Assembly: GCA_963738615.1 (NCBI GenBank)
Contig: CAVTXI010000012.1
Location: forward strand, 1,922,001-1,986,000
DNA: 64,000 bases
Source: CAVTWY01 sp963738615
GTDB lineage: Bacteria > Pseudomonadota > Gammaproteobacteria > Burkholderiales > Burkholderiaceae_C
Direction of reading: 5' to 3'
Position numbers and translations under genes: made by a program. Positions 8,883-18,783 of this stretch are shown here, in pieces; within the stretch, counting starts at the first letter, position 1, and every line of letters begins with the position of its first letter. Below the pieces are notes generated by a model, which did no database searches, was not told the origin of the DNA, and was given only the letters and a program-made list of their open reading frames with translations.

Positions 8883-10220
8883 TTACTGGACGTTCTCGCC
8901 GCGCAAAGCCCCGACGTCGCGGATCGCGAGCTTGCGCCGCTGACGCGCACGCCAAGCCTGCGGCAAATTACGTGCGAGGCCAGCGAAATAAATGCCCTTG
9001 AGCACACGCAGCGACGCCCCGATCGGCGTGCGGCCGAAGATGTCGCCGGCCAGCAGCGAGATCATCGCTTCCTTCACCCGCAGCGGATTTCTCGGGTGCA
9101 GCAACAATTGGCGCATCACCGGGTTGGTCATGCGGAAGATGAACCACGAGAAGTCTTTCGGACCTTTGGCCATCACCTTCTCGAAGCGCTTGCGCGCGGT
9201 TGCAGCCTCGGTAGCGCGGCCATCAAGCGTCGCGTTGACCATGTCGACGGCGGCAAAGGCGCTGTTCATCGCCAGGAACACACCCGAACTGAACACCGGG
9301 TCGATGAAGGCATAGGCATCACCCAGCAGCGCATAGCGTTCGCCGCTGGAGTGGTTGGCACCATAGGAGTAGTTGCCCGTGGCCCAGACACGGTCTTCGA
9401 CCAGGGCCGCGCCTTCGAGCCGTGCGGCCAGCTTGGGCGCCAGCGCGATCGTGTCCTGGAAGAAGTCTTTCAGGGGTTTGCCGCGGCTTTGCAGGTAGTG
9501 CGGCCAACACACCGCGCCGACGCTGGTGGTGCCGTCCTTCAGCGGAATGAACCAGATCCAGCCGTGCTGGAACCAGTAAATGGTGATGTTGCCTTCGGCG
9601 CAACCTTCGTGGCGCCGCGCACCGGTGAAGTGGCCGAACAACGCCGAGCTGGCGTGCTGCTTGTACTTTCGCTTGGCGCCGAGCTTGCCGGCCAGGAACG
9701 TGTCGCGGCCCGAAGCGTCGATGACGTAGCTGGCGCGCCAACGACGCGGCGCGCCTTCGTCGAATGTGGCGTGCACCGTCGCGCCTTCGTGGTCGAAGTC
9801 GACCGTGCGCACGCGGCAACCCTCGAGCGTGGCCGCGCCGTGCTTGCGCGCGTTGGCGAACAGAAGCGCATCGAGGTCGGCACGCCGCACCTGCCACGCG
9901 TAGGGCATCGACTTGTCCCAGGCCTCGCCGAACTGGATCGTACCCACCGCGTCGCTGTCGGTCGCGATGAATTCGGCGCCCCACTTCTGCAGCCCGATGC
10001 GTTCGACCTCCTCGCGCACGCCAAGCTCGTCGAAGAGACGGGCATTGGCCGGCAGCAGCGACTCGCCGATGTGGAAGCGCGGGTGATGCGCCTTCTCGGC
10101 CATCACGACACGGCGCCCCTGGCGCGCCAGCAGCGTCGCGATCGTCGAGCCGGCCGGCCCGCCGCCGATGACGAAGACGTTGCATGTCTCGGCCGCGACG
10201 CTGATATCGGTCGTCATCAT
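8883..10220 (-). CDS. FAD-dependent oxidoreductase/halogenase-like flavoprotein
   Basis: 445 residues. An N-terminal dinucleotide-binding motif VIGGGPAGSTIATLLARQG is followed by HIGESLLP, typical of the geranylgeranyl-reductase / tryptophan-halogenase-like flavoprotein group, and by LLGDAYAFIDPVFSSGV, the second FAD motif. The halogenase WxWxIP signature is not clearly present (WIWFIPLKDG is similar), so hydroxylation, reduction or halogenation are all possible. The first ATG overlaps the upstream methyltransferase stop by one base (TGATG). Similar flavoproteins sit in aryl-polyene/xanthomonadin-type clusters (established knowledge); no polyketide genes are visible here. Confidence 0.75.
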   Translation of the reverse strand: MMTTDISVAAETCNVFVIGGGPAGSTIATLLARQGRRVVMAEKAHHPRFHIGESLLPANARLFDELGVREEVERIGLQKWGAEFIATDSDAVGTIQFGEAWDKSMPYAWQVRRADLDALLFANARKHGAATLEGCRVRTVDFDHEGATVHATFDEGAPRRWRASYVIDASGRDTFLAGKLGAKRKYKQHASSALFGHFTGARRHEGCAEGNITIYWFQHGWIWFIPLKDGTTSVGAVCWPHYLQSRGKPLKDFFQDTIALAPKLAARLEGAALVEDRVWATGNYSYGANHSSGERYALLGDAYAFIDPVFSSGVFLAMNSAFAAVDMVNATLDGRATEAATARKRFEKVMAKGPKDFSWFIFRMTNPVMRQLLLHPRNPLRVKEAMISLLAGDIFGRTPIGASLRVLKGIYFAGLARNLPQAWRARQRRKLAIRDVGALRGENVQ

Positions 10221-11005
10221 CAAGCCGGCTTGATGGCCGTGTACTCGCTGAAGATGCCCAGCTCGACGTGACGCTGCACCTGCACGAAGCCTGCGGCTTC
10301 GAGTGCGGCGAGCACCTGCGGCGGCGCGATGCAGGCTTCGATCGTGTCCCAGTAGTAGCGCCACAGTTGCGACGTGTGACGCTGCTGGCCGACCACGCGC
10401 GCGATCAACGGCACAGCGGTGCGCATGTAGCCACGCAGCACGCGCGTGCCAAATGCCGTATTCGGCTTCGAGATCTCGAGGATGCACAGCCGCCCACCCG
10501 GGCGCAGCACGCGGCGGAATTCGGCGAAGGCGGCAGCCACGTCGGCCACGTGGCGCAACGCATAACCCATGGAAAGGAAGTCGGCGCTGTCGTCGGGCCG
10601 CGGCAGACGTTCGGCGTAGCCGCGCACCAGCTCGACCCCGTCGATGGCCACCTGCCCCATCATGCCGGGTGAAGGGTCCACGCCCGTGAGGCTGCCCTGG
10701 GGGCCGATGATGTGCATCGCCTCGCGCGCGACCAGCCCCGTGCCAATGCCGACATCAAGCACGCGGTCTCCCGCTGCAAGGCCGCCGCGAAGCAGCGCCT
10801 GGCGCCGATACCACGGGCCACTACCCAGCGCGAGGATCTTCTCGATGCGGTCATAGTCGGGCGCGGTTTCGTCGAACATGCCCTGCACGTACGACGCACG
10901 CTGCGCGTCATCGCCGTAGTAGTCGCCCAGCGTCGCGTGGGGCGCCAGCGGGCGATCGGCGGCGTTCGGCACCGGGCCGGGCGGAGGTACAGCGTGCAAA
11001 CTCAT
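10220..11005 (-). CDS. UbiE/MenG-like SAM-dependent methyltransferase
   Basis: 261 residues. FDETAPDYDRIEKILALGSG resembles the N-terminal motif of UbiE/COQ5 enzymes, followed by the SAM site VLDVGIGTGLVA and LRPGGRLCILEISKPN. It probably methylates a quinone-like or aromatic substrate. It is the first gene of the minus-strand run and its start lies only 10 bp from the divergent flavoprotein gene, so the two promoters must overlap or sit inside the coding ends. It is not necessarily the housekeeping ubiE. Confidence 0.8.
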   Translation of the reverse strand: MSLHAVPPPGPVPNAADRPLAPHATLGDYYGDDAQRASYVQGMFDETAPDYDRIEKILALGSGPWYRRQALLRGGLAAGDRVLDVGIGTGLVAREAMHIIGPQGSLTGVDPSPGMMGQVAIDGVELVRGYAERLPRPDDSADFLSMGYALRHVADVAAAFAEFRRVLRPGGRLCILEISKPNTAFGTRVLRGYMRTAVPLIARVVGQQRHTSQLWRYYWDTIEACIAPPQVLAALEAAGFVQVQRHVELGIFSEYTAIKPA

Positions 11006-11015
11006 CGTCGAAATT

Positions 11016-12707
11016 ATGCCAACCGACTCGACCCTGCGCCGACGACTGGTCGACCTGCCCGAACACGCGAGCTACGACGTGGTTGTGCTCGGTGCCGGCG
11101 GCGCCGGCATGGCCACGGCGCTGTTCGCGGCCATCGACGGCGCCCACGTGCTGCTGGTCGAGTCGACCGGGCTCGTGGGCGGCACCACGGCTTACTCGCA
11201 GGGACTGGCCTGGATACCGGGCACCCACCATGCCGGCTTCGTGAACCCGGCGGAGTCGATCAACGACGCTCGTCGCTACCTCGAAGCCACCGTCGGCAGC
11301 CGCGGCAGCGCGCGTTTGCGCGAAGCCTTCCTGCAGCGCGGTGCCGCGGCCGTGCACCGACTCGAACGTGATTCACTGGTGTCGCTTCGAGTCGCTTCGG
11401 ACCAGGCCGACCATCACCCCGAAAGCGACGGCGCCGTCGGGGTCGGCCGCGTGCTCGAGCCCAACCCTTTCGGCGCACGAGTCCTCGGCAACGACTTCGA
11501 TCTTGTGCGGCCACCCCCGCCGGAATCGATGCGGTGGAACGCGCTGGGCGGCGTGATGCTCGACGCCGACGATCTCGCACATTTGCAACGCTGGCCACGC
11601 TCGATGCGGTCATCGCGGCACATGTTTCGGCTGGGCCTGCGACACGCGCGCGACCGCATCAGCCATGCGCGCGGCACGCGGCTGTTGCGCGGCAACGCGC
11701 TCGTCGCGCAACTGCTGGCGTCGCTGCAGCGCCGCCAGGTCGAACTGCTGACGAACGTGCGCGCGATAAGCCTGCTCGAGGGGCCGCAGGGCGTTGTCGG
11801 CGTGGTGCTGGTGCACGACGGCTGCGTGCGCCACGTCGGCGCGCGTGGTGGCGTTGTACTCGCGACAGGCGGGTTCAATCGCCACCCGGTTCAGCGAGCC
11901 GCGCGACTACCCGACATCGACACCGAGTGGTGCCCCGGCGCACCGGGCCATACGGGCACAGCCTTGTCGCTGGCCGAGGCCCGAGGCGCGGCCTGGGGAA
12001 CCGGCGCGGTGGCCAACGCGTATCTGGCACCGGTGTCGCTTCGGCGGCGACGCGATGGCAGCCTGTGCGCCCACCCTCACCTCGAGCGCGTGCCACGGCA
12101 CGTGTTCGTCGACGCCGATGGCGACTGCGAGATCGACGCCGGCGTGCCGCACCACACCGCTGCGATGGCGATGCACGACGTCATGACGATGCCCGTACAC
12201 CTGATCACCGACGCCCGAGGCATGCTCGATCACGGGTTGGGCAGCGTTGGTGCGGGTGGACGCGGCTTGCAGGCCGCGCTCGCCGATGGGTACCTGCGGC
12301 GCGCGCATGACCTGCGCGAGTTGGCGCACGAGCTTCAGGTTCCTGCCGCGACACTCGAGCGTCAGCTCGGGCGCCACCTGAGCAAGTCGCTGGTGGGTTT
12401 CGCGACCGCAGAGTTCACGCCCCCCTATTACGCCGTCGAGGTCGTACCCGGCGACGTCGCCGCCGCCTGTGGTCTGGCGACCGACGAAAACGCGCGTGTG
12501 CTCGACCCGCGCGGTGACCCGATCGGCGGGCTGTACGCCGTGGGCGCCGACATGCACTCGATGATGGGCGGTGTGCTGCCAGCGCCGGGCTGCATGATCG
12601 GTCCGGGCCTCGTGTTCGCGTCCATCGCCGCCGACGACGCGATGGCCCGGGCCGGCCGCAACGGCTCGCGTCGCCACTCGCTTCAGCGCCCGCCTTCAGG
12701 GCGTTAG
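11016..12707 (+). CDS. FAD-binding dehydrogenase, fumarate reductase/3-ketosteroid dehydrogenase-like
   Basis: 563 residues. FAD-binding motif VVVLGAGGAGMATALFAA, then GGTTAYSQGLAWIPG, and a C-terminal GGLYAVGADMHSMMGG-type segment, as in the flavoprotein family that includes fumarate reductase FccA and 3-ketosteroid delta-1-dehydrogenase. It would introduce or reduce a C-C double bond; substrate unknown. It is transcribed away from the methyltransferase run with a 10-bp gap, and 54 bp before the response-regulator start. Confidence 0.75.
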   Translation: MPTDSTLRRRLVDLPEHASYDVVVLGAGGAGMATALFAAIDGAHVLLVESTGLVGGTTAYSQGLAWIPGTHHAGFVNPAESINDARRYLEATVGSRGSARLREAFLQRGAAAVHRLERDSLVSLRVASDQADHHPESDGAVGVGRVLEPNPFGARVLGNDFDLVRPPPPESMRWNALGGVMLDADDLAHLQRWPRSMRSSRHMFRLGLRHARDRISHARGTRLLRGNALVAQLLASLQRRQVELLTNVRAISLLEGPQGVVGVVLVHDGCVRHVGARGGVVLATGGFNRHPVQRAARLPDIDTEWCPGAPGHTGTALSLAEARGAAWGTGAVANAYLAPVSLRRRRDGSLCAHPHLERVPRHVFVDADGDCEIDAGVPHHTAAMAMHDVMTMPVHLITDARGMLDHGLGSVGAGGRGLQAALADGYLRRAHDLRELAHELQVPAATLERQLGRHLSKSLVGFATAEFTPPYYAVEVVPGDVAAACGLATDENARVLDPRGDPIGGLYAVGADMHSMMGGVLPAPGCMIGPGLVFASIAADDAMARAGRNGSRRHSLQRPPSGR

Positions 12708-12761
12708 ACATCGCACTGACACGCCGTTACAGTGCAAAGCGCTTGTTGGGAGGAGATCGAT

Positions 12762-13262
12762 TTGAGCCCGTCGCGCTCTGTATTGCTGGTCGAAGACAAC
12801 GTGTTGCTTGCACAAATGCTGCGCAGCGCATTGGAGAGTCGCGGCTGCCATGTGTCGCACGCCGTCACCGCACGCGACGCGTTGCATTGGCTCACAGCCC
12901 ACGAGCCCCAGCTGGTGGTGCTGGACGATGAACTGTCCGATGGATGGGGCGTGGACATCGCGCGCGCACTGCGCGTGCACGCGCGCCGTCGAATGGAAGA
13001 AGGCGAAGACGTGCGCCCGCTGCCGATCATCGCGATGCGCACCGACCTCGATCGCGAGCCGGTCGAGCCGTGGGTGCCTGATCGACAAACCGTCATCATC
13101 AACAAGCCGATTCAGATCCAGGCTTTCGCGGCGCTCGTCGGACAATATCTAGACGCGTCGGCGCTGCCCGAACCCGTCGACGTCGATCTGGAAGAACTGG
13201 AAGATGCGGACCCGTTGAACGCCTACGCGACGAGCGACGAAGACGATACCCCCGTCCCATGA
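12762..13262 (+). CDS. response regulator receiver-domain protein at head of pel operon
   Basis: About 166 residues. TTG at 12762 is preferred because GGGAGGAG lies 6-7 bases upstream; the GTG at 12732 has no such site. Single receiver domain: acidic pocket VEDN, phospho-acceptor region VVLDDELSDGW, and the conserved lysine in IINKPI. No output domain; the C-terminal ~35 residues are acidic. The stop overlaps the next start (ATGA), tying it to the pel-like operon. Probably a phosphorylation-dependent protein-protein switch for exopolysaccharide production (inference). Confidence 0.75.
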   Translation: MSPSRSVLLVEDNVLLAQMLRSALESRGCHVSHAVTARDALHWLTAHEPQLVVLDDELSDGWGVDIARALRVHARRRMEEGEDVRPLPIIAMRTDLDREPVEPWVPDRQTVIINKPIQIQAFAALVGQYLDASALPEPVDVDLEELEDADPLNAYATSDEDDTPVP

Positions 13263-15811
13263 CAGCTATCGCCCCGATCCTCTCTCCGGCGGAATTGCTG
13301 CAGGCCCTGCGCGTCGACACCTCGAACGAAACGCGACCCGCGATACGGGACGACGAGTTGCGATCGCGCGCGGCCCGCGCGCCTCGCTGGCCACTGGTGG
13401 CACTGGCCGCCGCAGCCGGGGTTGTCGCGAGCCTGCTGCTGGTGCCCAACGGTGGCGAAGGCGACGACCCGAGCCGCGTGCCCGTGCTGACCAAGCTCGA
13501 AGCGGCGCTCGCTTCAGGAGACCGGTCGCCCGAGACGGTCATCGCGCTGGCGCGTGAGCGTCAGCGTGTGGGTCAGACGGCGTCGGGCCTCGCGCTGCTG
13601 CAAGATCTGGTCACGAACGAACCTCGTCGGGTGGCCGCGTGGCAGGCGCTTGGCGACATGCTGCACGAACAAGGGCGCCGTGACGATGCGCTCGCCGCCC
13701 TGGAGCGAGCGCAACGCCTGGCTCCCACACCCGATCGCGAGCGCCTGATCGCTTCGCGCCGCGAGCCGGCCCGGATCGCCGGGCCTGCCAGCCCGCGGTT
13801 CTCTGCGGCGCCGGCCGTCGGTGCAACACATGAGAGCCTGCAGCAGGCCAGCAGCCTGCTGGCCTCGGGTCGACCTCGCGAGGCGCTCGACGTGCTGGAC
13901 GGCTTCGCGCGCCGACGCCCCGACGCTGTCGACACCGGCGTTGTCGCCCTTCAGATGCAGGCCCTGCTCGCAATCCGTGTACCCAACGGCGCATCGGCCA
14001 AGGCACGTGCCGCGGTGGGACCCGGCGCGGCGCAGGCCCGCGCAGTGGCCTGGTTGAAACAGCGCCCGCAAACCGCGGTCAACGAGGTCGCGACGTTGGC
14101 AACGACGCTGGCTCGCGACGGGCAACACGGTCTTGCAGCGCGCGTGCTCGACCCATGGCTGGCACAAGGCGGCGAAGACCTCGTCGCGGTGTGGGCACGA
14201 TCGATGCGCGCCAGCGGCCAGGGCGGCGCGGCGCTCACGCGGCTCGCGCGGCTGGGCACGCCAAAGGCATCGGCCGAGGTGCTGCGCCAGCGCGTCAGGT
14301 TCGCAGTCGAAGCGGGCAAGGTCGATGCGGCGCTCGACGCCGTGCGAGTGCATGGGCCGCAGCAAGCGCCGCCCGACGTGCTCGTGATGCTCGTCGAGGC
14401 CGCCACGCACGACACCAACCGGCTTCAGGCGCGCACACCGCTGCTGCGCGACCTTTGGTCACGCGCCGGCAAACAGCTGGAGCGACATGACCCGCTCACC
14501 GCCGCACGAGCCGCCTGGGCCGCGGGCGACCTGCATGCGGCAGCTGGGCTGGCCACAGCCGCGGCACCGTTATGCAAGGGCAAGGCCGACTGCGCGGTGC
14601 GCTTGGCCTGGGTCAACCACCAACTCGGCCGTGGGCCCGAAGCCGCGGCGGCGCTCGAGTCGGTTGAGGGCCCGATCGACGACGCGTTGGTGTCCGAATT
14701 CGCGCGGCTTTCGGTGCTGCATAGCGTCGCATCCGATTCGCTTGTCCGTCTCGAACGCCAGCGCCGGCCGGTACCCAGCGCCGCCTTCGACGCAGCATGG
14801 GCGTTGTTGGCCACGGTCGCCGGACGCCAGGCCGATGTGCTGCGCTGGATCGACACGGCCCGGTCCGACCACGTCTCACCCGCGACCGTGCGCGAGCTGT
14901 TCGACGCGGCCACGCAGGCCAAGGCGCATGGGTTGACGATGGCGACCGGCCTGAGGCTCGATCCACGCGCGGTTCGTCCGGCCGATCGCGTGCTGCTGGC
15001 CCAAGCCATGATGGACAGCGGCCGCACCGCCGAGGCACTGGCCCAGTGGCGCCAGGTTCGCTCGTCTTCCAAGGCCTACGACGATGCCTACGTCAGCGCA
15101 CTACGGGTCGCGCTGTCGCGAGGCGTTGGCACCGAAGCCCGGCAGGAATTCGCCAAGGCGCAGTTGGTGACGCTGCGTCGCGTGCCCAGCCGCGACCCGC
15201 GGCGAGATGCCGTCGTGCAGCAACTCGTCGACCTCGGCGCCCATGGCGAGGCCTTCCCCTCGGTCGAATCCTTGGCGCAGTCCGACCCCGGCCGCTGGCT
15301 CGCGACGTACGAGGACATCGCACGAAAAGTTGGCCGCACCGACCGGCTGCCGGCCATGTGGCGACGCGTGGCGGTGCATCCGGCGCTCGAAGTCGATCAA
15401 CGCTTGCGGGTGGCCGACGCGCTCGCCGCCGCGGGTGATGCGCGCGCGACCGAGCCGGCGCTGCGCATCCTGGCGGCGGACGCGGTGCCCGGCGACCCGA
15501 TCGCGCAGCGGCTGATTGCCCTGTGGGGGCCGACGTTGAGCCTGGATCAGGTCGACTGGATCGAAGCCCGCGCACTTGCGTCGGGTGCGCGCGGCCGCGC
15601 CCCCGACGTGGCGCAGCAGCACCGCGCGGCTTGGATGCAGCAGCTCAACGAGCACGGTGCAGCTGCACGCACGGTGGCCCTGTACCGGCGCTTGCAGCCA
15701 CGGCCCCCATCGGGGCCTGTTTTCGACGCCCATGTCGACGCATTGCGGCGCCTCGGCGATCAAGCCGCCGTGGACCGCGCGTTGGCCGAGGCAGGCCGCA
15801 GCGCGCCGTAA
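13259..15811 (+). CDS. PelB-like TPR protein (inner-membrane anchored, no porin domain)
   Basis: 850 residues. A single membrane helix at about residues 42-62 (WPLVALAAAAGVVASLLLVP), then hundreds of residues of TPR-like helical pairs (such as AAWQALGDMLHEQGRRDDALAALERA). Placement before PelD and overlap with the response regulator suggest the periplasmic TPR half of PelB. Canonical PelB is longer because it ends in an outer-membrane beta-barrel; this protein ends in alpha-helical TPR and shows no barrel strands. A porin partner would have to be encoded elsewhere. The assignment rests on context more than sequence. Confidence 0.6.
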   Translation: MTAIAPILSPAELLQALRVDTSNETRPAIRDDELRSRAARAPRWPLVALAAAAGVVASLLLVPNGGEGDDPSRVPVLTKLEAALASGDRSPETVIALARERQRVGQTASGLALLQDLVTNEPRRVAAWQALGDMLHEQGRRDDALAALERAQRLAPTPDRERLIASRREPARIAGPASPRFSAAPAVGATHESLQQASSLLASGRPREALDVLDGFARRRPDAVDTGVVALQMQALLAIRVPNGASAKARAAVGPGAAQARAVAWLKQRPQTAVNEVATLATTLARDGQHGLAARVLDPWLAQGGEDLVAVWARSMRASGQGGAALTRLARLGTPKASAEVLRQRVRFAVEAGKVDAALDAVRVHGPQQAPPDVLVMLVEAATHDTNRLQARTPLLRDLWSRAGKQLERHDPLTAARAAWAAGDLHAAAGLATAAAPLCKGKADCAVRLAWVNHQLGRGPEAAAALESVEGPIDDALVSEFARLSVLHSVASDSLVRLERQRRPVPSAAFDAAWALLATVAGRQADVLRWIDTARSDHVSPATVRELFDAATQAKAHGLTMATGLRLDPRAVRPADRVLLAQAMMDSGRTAEALAQWRQVRSSSKAYDDAYVSALRVALSRGVGTEARQEFAKAQLVTLRRVPSRDPRRDAVVQQLVDLGAHGEAFPSVESLAQSDPGRWLATYEDIARKVGRTDRLPAMWRRVAVHPALEVDQRLRVADALAAAGDARATEPALRILAADAVPGDPIAQRLIALWGPTLSLDQVDWIEARALASGARGRAPDVAQQHRAAWMQQLNEHGAAARTVALYRRLQPRPPSGPVFDAHVDALRRLGDQAAVDRALAEAGRSAP

Positions 15812-16078
15812 CCCCCCCAGCCCTAGGTGCTGCATGTACCCTACAACCTTCTGGTCAGGCCCGAAGCATGGCTGCCGCTGGCCCCAACATGCGGGCTGGC
15901 TCCGGCCAAACCCTGTCTTGAAGGATCGCTCGATGATCGACGCCCCGCTAGGCTGATGACATCGAGCCACGACAGGTTGCCGCGCGACGCAGCCGCCAGG
16001 ATGGATGGTGAACGACACCGTTGCGCCGTCCTTCTCACGACAACACGAACGACTCGTACCAGGGAGCCACGAGCAGCC

Positions 16079-17491
16079 ATGCATACGTTGACGCCGATCG
16101 CCTCGCAGGCATCCGCCACCTCCATGGGGCGGCTGGCGGCGCTGCACGCGCGCGCCAGCCACCACAAACTGTTCGGCATCCGGCTGAGCGCGATCGTCGA
16201 GGTTATTGCCTTCCTGATCGTCGCGCTGCTGGTCGACGCGCTCTGGGGCCGCGGACAGCGCTTCGTCGGCGTGGCCCCGCATCCGTTCTGGATCGCGGTG
16301 CTGCTGGCGGCTGGCTACTACGGGCTGCGCGAAGCGCTCTTCGCCGCGGTGGCGTGCTCCTTCGTCATGCTTGCTGGCAACGTGCCGGCGCAACTGCCCG
16401 GCGAAGGCGGCTACGGCTGGTTGATGCGCGTGATGCGCGAGCCGCTGCTGTGGCTCGTGGCGGCCATCCTGCTGGGCGAGATTCGCGACGCGCTGCGCCG
16501 CCACGCGCAGGCGCTGCGCGAAGAAGTCGCGATCGCACAGGACCGCACCGACGGCCTGATCAAGGCCTGCGATCGGCTGATGCGCCAGAAGGAGAGTCTG
16601 GAAACCCGCATCGCCGACCAGACGCTGACCGTGCACGCGATGTACCGCGCCTCACGCGCCATCGAGCGCGATGGCGTCGGCGACGTTCTGGTGGGCGTGG
16701 GCGACCTCGTACGCACGAGTCTGTCGCCGAAGAAATTTTCGTTGTACCTGCTGAACGGCCAGAAGCTCGAGGCCGCGGTCAGCGAAGGGTGGACACAGCA
16801 CGACCGGTACGCGCGCGTGATCGACGCGGCTTCGCCGATGTTCGAGGCCATCGTCGCGTCGCGTCGGCACCTGGTGGTGGCCAACACCGACGACGAGGCG
16901 TTGCTGCGCGACGAAGGTCTGATGGCAGGTCCGATCGTGAACACCGAAACCCACGCCGTCGTGGGCATGCTCAAGATCGAGGCGATGGACTTCATGGACC
17001 TCACGCCGTCGAGCGTGCAGAACTTCAAGACGTTGTGCGAGTGGATCGGCGCGGCGATCTCGAACGCGCAGCGGCTCGAGCGCACGCGTCGGCCGACCGC
17101 CGGCTCGACAGGCCGGGTTGCACCCGCATCGATGTTGGCGCCGCTGACGGCCATGTTCCATGACCTGGTGCTGCGTGCGCGAATCGATGTCGCGATGATC
17201 CATGTCGAACTGATCGCCGACAACCCGACACGCGACCCTCAAATCAACGCCGCCCTCGCGGCGGCGGTCGACCAGGCCGTGCAACGTGCCTGCGAGCCAG
17301 GCCAGCTTTGCATTGCCTCCGAGTCCGGATCCAGCTTCGTGCTGCTGTTCCCCTACATCACCCCTGACAACGCCCGCGGGCCCGCGCTGCGCTTCGTGAA
17401 CGCGCTGCGCCAGACGCTGGAAGAGCGAGGTCTGCACGCGATGGTGCGGCATCGCATCGGCCCGCTGGTCGACACCCGCAAGGCCGCCTGA
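16079..17491 (+). CDS. pelD: PelD, membrane GAF/degenerate-GGDEF regulator of Pel synthesis
   Basis: 470 residues. N-terminal membrane segments (about residues 35-55, 75-105 and 118-135), a coiled segment, a GAF domain (about 185-330) and a short C-terminal degenerate GGDEF-like domain: the PelD architecture. PelD binds c-di-GMP and activates the PelF/PelG synthase complex at the inner membrane (established knowledge). I see no RxxD inhibitory-site motif in the C-terminal domain; RARID is close but one residue too long. The ATG at 16079 was chosen because the membrane domain begins soon after; the frame stays open 84 codons upstream without protein-like sequence. Confidence 0.85.
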   Translation: MHTLTPIASQASATSMGRLAALHARASHHKLFGIRLSAIVEVIAFLIVALLVDALWGRGQRFVGVAPHPFWIAVLLAAGYYGLREALFAAVACSFVMLAGNVPAQLPGEGGYGWLMRVMREPLLWLVAAILLGEIRDALRRHAQALREEVAIAQDRTDGLIKACDRLMRQKESLETRIADQTLTVHAMYRASRAIERDGVGDVLVGVGDLVRTSLSPKKFSLYLLNGQKLEAAVSEGWTQHDRYARVIDAASPMFEAIVASRRHLVVANTDDEALLRDEGLMAGPIVNTETHAVVGMLKIEAMDFMDLTPSSVQNFKTLCEWIGAAISNAQRLERTRRPTAGSTGRVAPASMLAPLTAMFHDLVLRARIDVAMIHVELIADNPTRDPQINAALAAAVDQAVQRACEPGQLCIASESGSSFVLLFPYITPDNARGPALRFVNALRQTLEERGLHAMVRHRIGPLVDTRKAA

Positions 17492-18783
17492 GTGAGTACG
17501 TCATACGCCGACGACGCCGTCGACGCTGAACGTCGACCTCGAGGACGAGCGCGCGCTCGACGACGACCCCGTCGCCGACGAGCGGCCCGGCCTGTCCGAT
17601 CCTTCTCTTCGACCGGACGCGGCGCAACATCACCCCGGCCGCGCGCTGGTCATGGCCGCTGCCGCCTTGGCGGTCGTCAGCGCGCTCGTGCTGGCCATGC
17701 TGGGCGCCGGTTGGGCAGCGGTGATCCTCCACGCGATCGCTGCGGCGTTGGCTGTGGCGGGCTGGGTCCACATGCGCACCGACGACGCGCCCGGCGACCT
17801 GTGGCGACTTCTGGCGTTGGCGGTGGCCGCGCTCGGTCCGATCGGTGTGGTCGGCACCGGCGCGCTGGTGCTGTTGGTTCGCGGCTTCCACCGATTGGAC
17901 GCCCTCGCGCGCGCATCGTCGCCATTGCGGCCGGGTCGACGAAGACGACCTGCTGCCGTTCGAACGCGCCGATGCCAACGTCGAAGCAACCCTGGGACGC
18001 CGTGCGGCCGTCGTGCCCTTTGCCGACGTGCTGGCGCAAGGCACGCCCGAGCAGAAGCAGGAGATGGTTTCGATCATCTCCGCCAACTTCCAGCCGACCT
18101 TCGCGCGCGCGCTGCGCGGCGCGATGAACGACACCGAACCGTCCGTGCGCATGATGGCCGCTGCCGCGGCCGCGCGCATCGAGAGCGGCTTCCTCGATTC
18201 GTCGATGACGCTCGAAACCAAGTGGGCCGACGAGCCGGGCAACGCCCACCGCGCGCTCGAGCTGGCGCGCCACTACGATGCTTTCGCGGCGACCGACCTG
18301 CTCGACGAAAGCCGCGCAGACGAAGCACGCACGCGTGCGCTCGAGATGTACCAACTGGCCGCGCACGACAAGCCCCGTGACGCCGGCATTGCGCAGGCCA
18401 CGGTGCGCCTTCTGCTGAAACTCGGCCGCGAGGACGAGGCGATCGGCCTGTACCACCAACGCATGGAAGACGGCAGCGCGCCGCCTGCGTTGGCGAGCTG
18501 GTATCTCGAGTGCCTGTACCGACGACGCCGCTTCTCCGAGTTGCGACGGCACGCGGCCGCGCTGAGCCAGCGCGTGCGCGACCTCGACACGCTGCATCCG
18601 CGCAGCGTCGATGCGATGCAGTTGTGGGCGCTGGGACCACCGCGGTACGCGATGGTGCCCGTCGACGTGTTCCTCGACGACGTGGACGAAGCCCCGCCCC
18701 CCGCGCCACCGTCCACGCGCGAGGAACGGCGCCAGCGCGTCAAGTTCGAATTGCCGTACTTCCGACCGAACTACCCGACATGA
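17492..18783 (+). CDS. pelE: PelE, membrane/TPR protein, broken by two frameshifts
   Basis: A GTG start abuts the pelD stop. The product has an acidic N-terminus, two membrane helices (MAAAALAVVSALVLAMLGAG and LWRLLALAVAALGPIGVVGT), then HEAT/TPR-like helices (about 17940-18700), as in PelE. The frame changes twice, near 17530 and near 17930. Restoring a GC pair in GACGC(GC)TGAAC and in TTGC(GC)GGCC would give a continuous reading (D-A-L-N-V-D and L-R-G-R-V-D). The stop overlaps the pelF start (ATGA). Probably intact in the organism and damaged by sequence error. Confidence 0.75.

Noticed and set aside
15812..16078. Riboswitch or pelC-like gene in the 267-bp gap before pelD
   Set aside because: No convincing c-di-GMP riboswitch core and no protein-like reading frame; the upstream extension of the pelD frame has non-coding composition.
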